From an uncultured Bacteroidales bacterium (GTDB lineage: Bacteria; Bacteroidota; Bacteroidia; Bacteroidales; UBA932): 6,519 bases of DNA. Position numbers and translations under genes: made by a program. Within the stretch, counting starts at the first letter, position 1; every line of letters begins with the position of its first letter. This document shows positions 5,759-6,519 of the stretch, one piece after another. Location of the stretch: the NCBI GenBank assembly GCA_934702165.1, contig CAKUYG010000122.1, positions 1 through 6,519 of the forward strand, in the 5' to 3' direction. The notes under the pieces were generated by a model that did not search any database, had not been told where the DNA came from, and saw only the letters and a list, made by a program, of their open reading frames with translations.

Positions 5759-6519
5759 TTCTCTTTCCAGACTTTAAGGTATTCCTGAAGTGCCCACATC
5801 TCATCGCGATAGCGGGCGGCATGTGCGAAGTCAAGGTCGGCGGCGGATTTCTTCATGCGCCTGCGGTCCTCTTCGATGAGTTTCTCCACCTGCTCGCGGG
5901 ACATGGAGCGTATCACAGGGTCCTGGAGCACAGCCGCGAGGTCGGCCTTGACATGGCCGTCAGCGAAGGCCGCGCCGTCCTCACGCAGCGCCGCATGGCC
6001 GAAGCCCACGGAGATGCTGCCTTTCCCGAGATCGGAAGGGTTCGGAACATATACAGGCGAATCGTAAGAATTGGCGGCGCTGACCCTGCCCGTGGTGCCG
6101 CCGGCAAGGCTCTTGGCCAGGACATTCTGGCGCACCTGCACCTGCTTCGGGGTGATATGGTGGAGTTCGTTGTATTCCATCTGCTTGCGGCGTCTGCGGT
6201 TGGTCTCGCGTATGGTCTCCTCCATGGACGGGGTCACCGAATCGGCGTACATTATCACGAGCCCGTTGACATTGCGGGCTGCACGGCCTGCCGTCTGGGT
6301 CAGTGCCCTGCCGGTGCGCAGAAACCCTTCCTTGTCCGCGTCGAGGATGGCCACAAGCGAGACGGACGGGATGTCCAGGCCCTCACGGAGGAGGTTCACC
6401 CCGACGAGCACGTCAAAAAGCCCCATCTTGAAGTCTTCGATGATCTCCACCCTCTCGGCAGTGTCCACATCGGAGTGGATGTAGCGCACGCGGATGCCTA
6501 TCTTACGGAGGTACTCGTC
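5755..6519 (-). CDS. uvrB: UvrABC excinuclease subunit B, C-terminal part (cut by window edge)
   Basis: UvrB is the damage-verifying helicase-like subunit of bacterial nucleotide excision repair; it is loaded on DNA by UvrA and then recruits UvrC. The frame is open to the right edge and supplies the last 254 residues of a protein usually near 670. Visible landmarks, numbered from the edge: [12 protein letters not shown] (12-23), helicase motif V region [16 protein letters not shown] (36-51), [14 protein letters not shown] (55-68), motif [11 protein letters not shown] (75-83) and a C-terminal UVR motif (about 208-243, [12 protein letters not shown] through ARYRDEM) that contacts UvrC. The usual HGITP element reads HHITP (120-124), a small deviation. 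Between it and the UVR motif is a variable linker. The TGA stop overlaps the next start by 4 nt, so uvrB is probably co-transcribed with the acyltransferase cassette. The true start lies outside the window. Identification is very secure. Confidence 0.97.
   Translation of the reverse strand, partial: DEYLRKIGIRVRYIHSDVDTAERVEIIEDFKMGLFDVLVGVNLLREGLDIPSVSLVAILDADKEGFLRTGRALTQTAGRAARNVNGLVIMYADSVTPSMEETIRETNRRRRKQMEYNELHHITPKQVQVRQNVLAKSLAGGTTGRVSAANSYDSPVYVPNPSDLGKGSISVGFGHAALREDGAAFADGHVKADLAAVLQDPVIRSMSREQVEKLIEEDRRRMKKSAADLDFAHAARYRDEMWALQEYLKVWKEK

Noticed and set aside
4490..5788. A 432-codon open frame on the plus strand opposite the first SGNH gene.
   Set aside because: It runs antisense to a well-supported exported SGNH gene, has no recognisable motifs and spans the uvrB-SGNH junction, so it is a shadow.

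Overview
The window looks like chromosomal DNA from a member of the Bacteroidota, most likely the order Bacteroidales. Three things point there: a promoter that fits the Bacteroides pattern (TTTG, 19-nt spacer, TAnnTTTG), a DUF4143-type ATPase of a kind abundant in these genomes, and a cassette of two SGNH hydrolases plus an MBOAT acyltransferase. No genus can be named from the sequence alone. All five recognisable genes lie on the minus strand, so transcription runs from the right edge to the left.

Right part (6519 down to 1330): a tightly packed operon. It enters the window inside uvrB, of which only the last 254 residues are present (rest of the C-terminal helicase domain and the UVR motif). 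The uvrB stop overlaps the start of a 455-residue exported SGNH-fold protein by 4 nt (ATGA). That gene overlaps a second, related SGNH protein of 404 residues by 11 nt, and the second stop directly abuts the start of a 618-residue MBOAT acyltransferase (TAGATG). The four frames therefore look translationally coupled. By analogy with alginate (AlgI with AlgJ/AlgX) and peptidoglycan (PatA/PatB) O-acetylation, the MBOAT protein probably passes an acyl group across the inner membrane and the two SGNH proteins probably place or remove it on an exported glycan. The glycan is not identifiable here.

Junction (1329 to 1231): about 100 bases of very AT-rich DNA. It holds a perfect 15-bp inverted repeat, a good Bacteroides-type promoter whose -33 and -7 elements sit in the two arms, and one copy of a 24-bp near-perfect direct repeat. 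The other copy lies inside the next gene, just before its Walker A motif. The junction copy reads as the decayed start of a second gene of the same ATPase family.

Left part (1230 to 70): a stand-alone AAA_14/DUF4143 ATPase of 386 residues with Walker A and B motifs and a C-terminal PD-(D/E)XK-like motif. It has its own promoter and a lower GC content than the operon, which suggests accessory origin. Bases 1 to 69 show nothing that can be assigned firmly. No tRNA, rRNA, CRISPR array or insertion sequence was seen.
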